Shown here: piece by piece, positions 61,795-64,000 of the stretch
Numbering within the stretch: position 1 is the stretch's first letter
Layout of the letters: each line of letters starts with the position of its first letter
Assembly: GCA_963680875.1 (NCBI GenBank)
Contig: OY804582.1
Span: forward strand, 50,052,646 to 50,116,645
Length of the DNA stretch: 64,000 nt
Direction of reading: 5' to 3'
Source: Bathymodiolus brooksi
Taxonomy: Eukaryota; Mollusca; Bivalvia; Mytilida; Modiolidae
Translations under genes and position numbers: made by a program
Notes under the pieces: generated by a model
What the model saw: only the letters and a program-made list of their open reading frames with translations
Told to the model about the DNA's origin: nothing
Databases searched by the model: none

Positions 61795-62020
61795 TTCTTA
61801 TAAATTCAGGATAGCCATCATTGCAAAGAAGAGTTTGGCATACAATTCTATGATTTCTTATTAATTCAAGATGGCCGCCCATTGCATGGCAGAGTTTAAT
61901 AATAAATTATATGATTTCTTAATATTTCAAGATGGCCGCCATTGCGGACAGAGTTTAACATAAAATTATAAGATTTCATATTATTCAAGATGGCTGTCAT
62001 TGCAAGACAGAGTAAAATTC
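61795..62020 (+). repeat. Four imperfect 60-bp units with AAGATGGCCGCC
   Basis: A unit of about 60 bp with TTCAAGATGGCCGCCATTGC, GACAGAGTTTAA and TATGATTTCTTA is repeated four times. The outer copies are more diverged (CAGGATAGCCATCATTGC, CAAGATGGCTGTCATTGC). It is unrelated in sequence to the large satellite despite the same period. Confidence 0.8.
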
Positions 62021-62640
62021 TTTGAGAAATATTGAAGAGAATCTTGCCTGAAAATACACAGCTGTACATAAATGATTATCGGGTAGTAAGTAGATCATTT
62101 ATAACCAGTCAAGCGATAACAACCTGTGTAGTAAATATTTCATGATATATTTCCTATTAAAACACAGTATAAAACAATATATATATTCCAACGCCAATTC
62201 ATGGTCGATTTTGATCAAATTTATTTCACCAAGTGCAATATTAAATGTAGTTTCACCCTATAATTCCATCAGTTTTATAATTTATGATTTCTTTTAAGTG
62301 AATCACAAACCTGAATTTCGAACGTCAAATGATAGTACATTTAAAGACACATAATTTAAGCTTGTGTTTTAACCAAGAGCATTTGAAAACAGTGCTTCAA
62401 AGGAATATTTGAAAATAAATACAGAAAACTACATTTTTGCTTTTGTTGATACAAACTTTATTGAAATCAGAAATTAATGAAAATAATATGTTTACCTCAG
62501 GAAAAACACACGTTACTTGGAAAAAAACTGGTAACCACTTTTGACTACCACTTTAAAAGTATGGAGATTAGGATAGGGACGACAATTTAGTCTTTTGTAA
62601 CAGACAGCTACAATACTTCTACTCTTTATCGAACTCTCTC
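62021..62640. other. AT-rich stretch, nothing recognised
   Basis: No exon, palindrome or repeat family could be supported here. Confidence 0.4.
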
Positions 62641-62649
62641 CATCTCTAG

Positions 62650-62740
62650 GGAGCCTACTCTCCACCACCTGGGGACATGCTGAGCAGCTCTGTTGGTTGA
62701 GCCCTGGGAACCTTCACCAGTCACCATGACTTACAATAAA
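62650..62740 (+). other. Candidate terminal exon with polyadenylation signal (weak)
   Basis: A pyrimidine tract, CTCTCTCCATCTCTAG, is followed by a short frame GAYSPPPGDMLSSSVG ending in TGA at 62698-62700. AATAAA follows at 62735-62740. The acceptor, stop and polyadenylation signal in this order fit the last exon of a gene. The frame is only 16 codons and matches no family I know, and the segment is GC-richer than its surroundings, as some repeats are. Confidence 0.2.
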
Positions 62741-62754
62741 AGATAATCGTGTTA

Positions 62755-63085
62755 AAAAGTCCATTTACACAATTATTTCGTCAAAAACTTGGTCAAAGTT
62801 TTTTTGACGGAAAATTTGTACAAAGAAAATGATAAAATTTGGTCAAAGATTGATCAAAGTTTTTATCCCAAATTACCTTTCGGTGGATTCAAAGACAAAA
62901 AAAGGCTGAATTAGATCTTGATTCCGAAAAGATGTTTAGATTGGTCAATTCCCATCAAAGTTTTTAGAAAAAAGGATGAGTTTTTAGTTTGTCAAAGTCC
63001 ATCAAATTTCTTTGACAAAGTTTTTGATGCAGGAATACACGATCAAAGAACTTTGACCAAGTTTTTAATGGAAACGGGCCTTTAG
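62755..63085. mobile_element. Foldback element with AAAAACTTGGTCAAAGT terminal repeats
   Basis: AAAAACTTGGTCAAAGT at 62783-62799 is the exact reverse complement of 63050-63066. Outside it, AAAGTCCATTTACAC and AATGGAAACGGGCCTTT also pair imperfectly. The interior has many ATCAAAGTTTTT and TTTGACAAAG motifs on both strands. No coding capacity. Probably a MITE. Confidence 0.7.
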
Positions 63086-63568
63086 ATAAAATTGCTATTT
63101 ACATTTTTTTAGGTAAAACAATACCAGAAAGGAAAGATGAAATATCTACATACATTAACTAGCAAGGCTGTCGAAGCTACACATGATAAAGGCAATCCAC
63201 GAATACTCATGACGATTGTCGAAAGCATGTTGAAACAATGAATTACATTGTATATTTACAAAAAGATTTAGTTGTATTGCCTGTGTAGACAGTAATTCAC
63301 AAAACAAAGTCCGTGCGAAGATGATATCCTTCAACAATTCACGTGGATTAATGCAGATGTAAATGACTCGTTACAGACATGTATTACATAGATGCCCATC
63401 CACATTAATTACTAAGATCTCAGAGTGAATTAAAAACTGGTATTTCACAGTGAAAAACTGAGGTTTACAAATGTGTGAGATTGCATTATAAAAGTAATCT
63501 ATGTTAAACATATCATTGAGTGTATGACAATGGAGATAAACACCATTTTTGGGTTAGAATTAGAGCTA
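63086..63568. other. Unique sequence, nothing recognised
   Basis: No supported feature. Short frames on either strand lack motifs. Confidence 0.4.
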
Positions 63569-63718
63569 TGGTGCTTAATGCCACTTTCAACAATATTTCA
63601 GCTATACTGTGGTAATCAGTTTTATTGGTGGATGAAATCAGAGTACCTGGAGATAACCACCGACCTGCCACAAATCACTGACAAAATGTATGATATAATG
63701 TTGTATCGAGTGGGCCCT
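63569..63718 (-). mobile_element. SINE (family 2), reverse, lacking the tRNA head
   Basis: GGTGCTTAATGCCACTTTCA, then AACAATATTTCAGCTATA and TGGTGGATGAAATCAGAGTA, is the reversed tail and body. It breaks off at TTGTATCGAGTGGGCC before the tRNA-like head, so it is 5'-truncated. The 105-codon frame at 63524-63841 runs through it and is not a gene. Confidence 0.75.
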
Positions 63719-64000
63719 GAAGGAGGTAGACCCGGTAGGCCTTCATATGCAGTCGGGCATACGTGCTCCGGAAAATTTGGAATAGTTAAAATATTACGTT
63801 ATATTAGGTCAGACATGTACACGGCATCTTCAACAAACTAAAAGCGATTATATATTACCCAAAGTTCCAACCCACCTAAAACTGTCTTACACAGGTCACA
63901 TAATGAAACAGTCAAACTCTTACTTGATAAAAAGAGAACAGACAGGGCAGTCATTACAGTCAACATCATGTAATTAAATATAGACATCATTTAGCATAGT
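63719..64000. other. Unique sequence to the end of the window
   Basis: No feature supported in the last 280 bases. Confidence 0.4.

Noticed and set aside
63524..63841. 105-codon plus-strand frame near the right end
   Set aside because: Most of it is a reversed SINE body followed by unique sequence with no motif.

Overview
This window is eukaryotic, almost certainly animal and most likely from a mollusc. It carries AT-rich introns with GT-AG splice sites, tRNA-derived SINEs with TCACTCACTCA-type tails, foldback (MITE-like) elements and non-LTR retrotransposon debris. The interspersed repeats resemble those I associate with molluscs. The species cannot be named from sequence alone. There are no prokaryotic features.

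The only protein gene I recognise is TBCK (TBC domain-containing, kinase-like), on the + strand. Four consecutive exons of its Rab-GAP (TBC) domain are visible at 44062-44196, 46946-47008, 48244-48421 (with an apparently identical copy at 51314-51491) and 54221-54304. Phases agree across all junctions (0, 0, 1, 1). The exons together contain the TBC signatures RxxxW, IxxDxxR and YxQ. The N-terminal kinase-like part should lie to the left of the window. The rest of the TBC domain and the rhodanese domain should lie to the right.

Layout: 1-41150 is one uninterrupted satellite of 60/61-bp monomers (about 680 copies) in a mosaic of higher-order blocks of 542, 1024/1025, 1446, 2236, 3556 and 4226 bp. 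41579-42230 is an unrelated 36-bp minisatellite of 18 copies. 42290-43980 is interspersed-repeat material containing an APE-type retrotransposon endonuclease frame without reverse transcriptase. 44062-54304 is the TBCK exon region. In it, a 55-bp minisatellite made from the end of an exon plus its splice donor fills intron 1, a 29-bp minisatellite and a SINE sit in intron 2, and a 3070-bp exact tandem duplication spans exon 3. 54305-64000 shows no further recognisable TBCK exon. It holds AT-rich diverged tandem repeats, a TTCAG minisatellite, several SINEs, foldback elements and two weak exon candidates.

The most unusual points are three. First, the last part of a TBC exon and its 5' splice site have been amplified about 41 times directly behind the real donor. 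Second, the exon carrying both catalytic fingers of the GAP is duplicated, and joining both copies would create an immediate stop codon. Third, if the upstream TBCK exons are on the same contig, the 41-kb satellite lies inside an intron of this gene.
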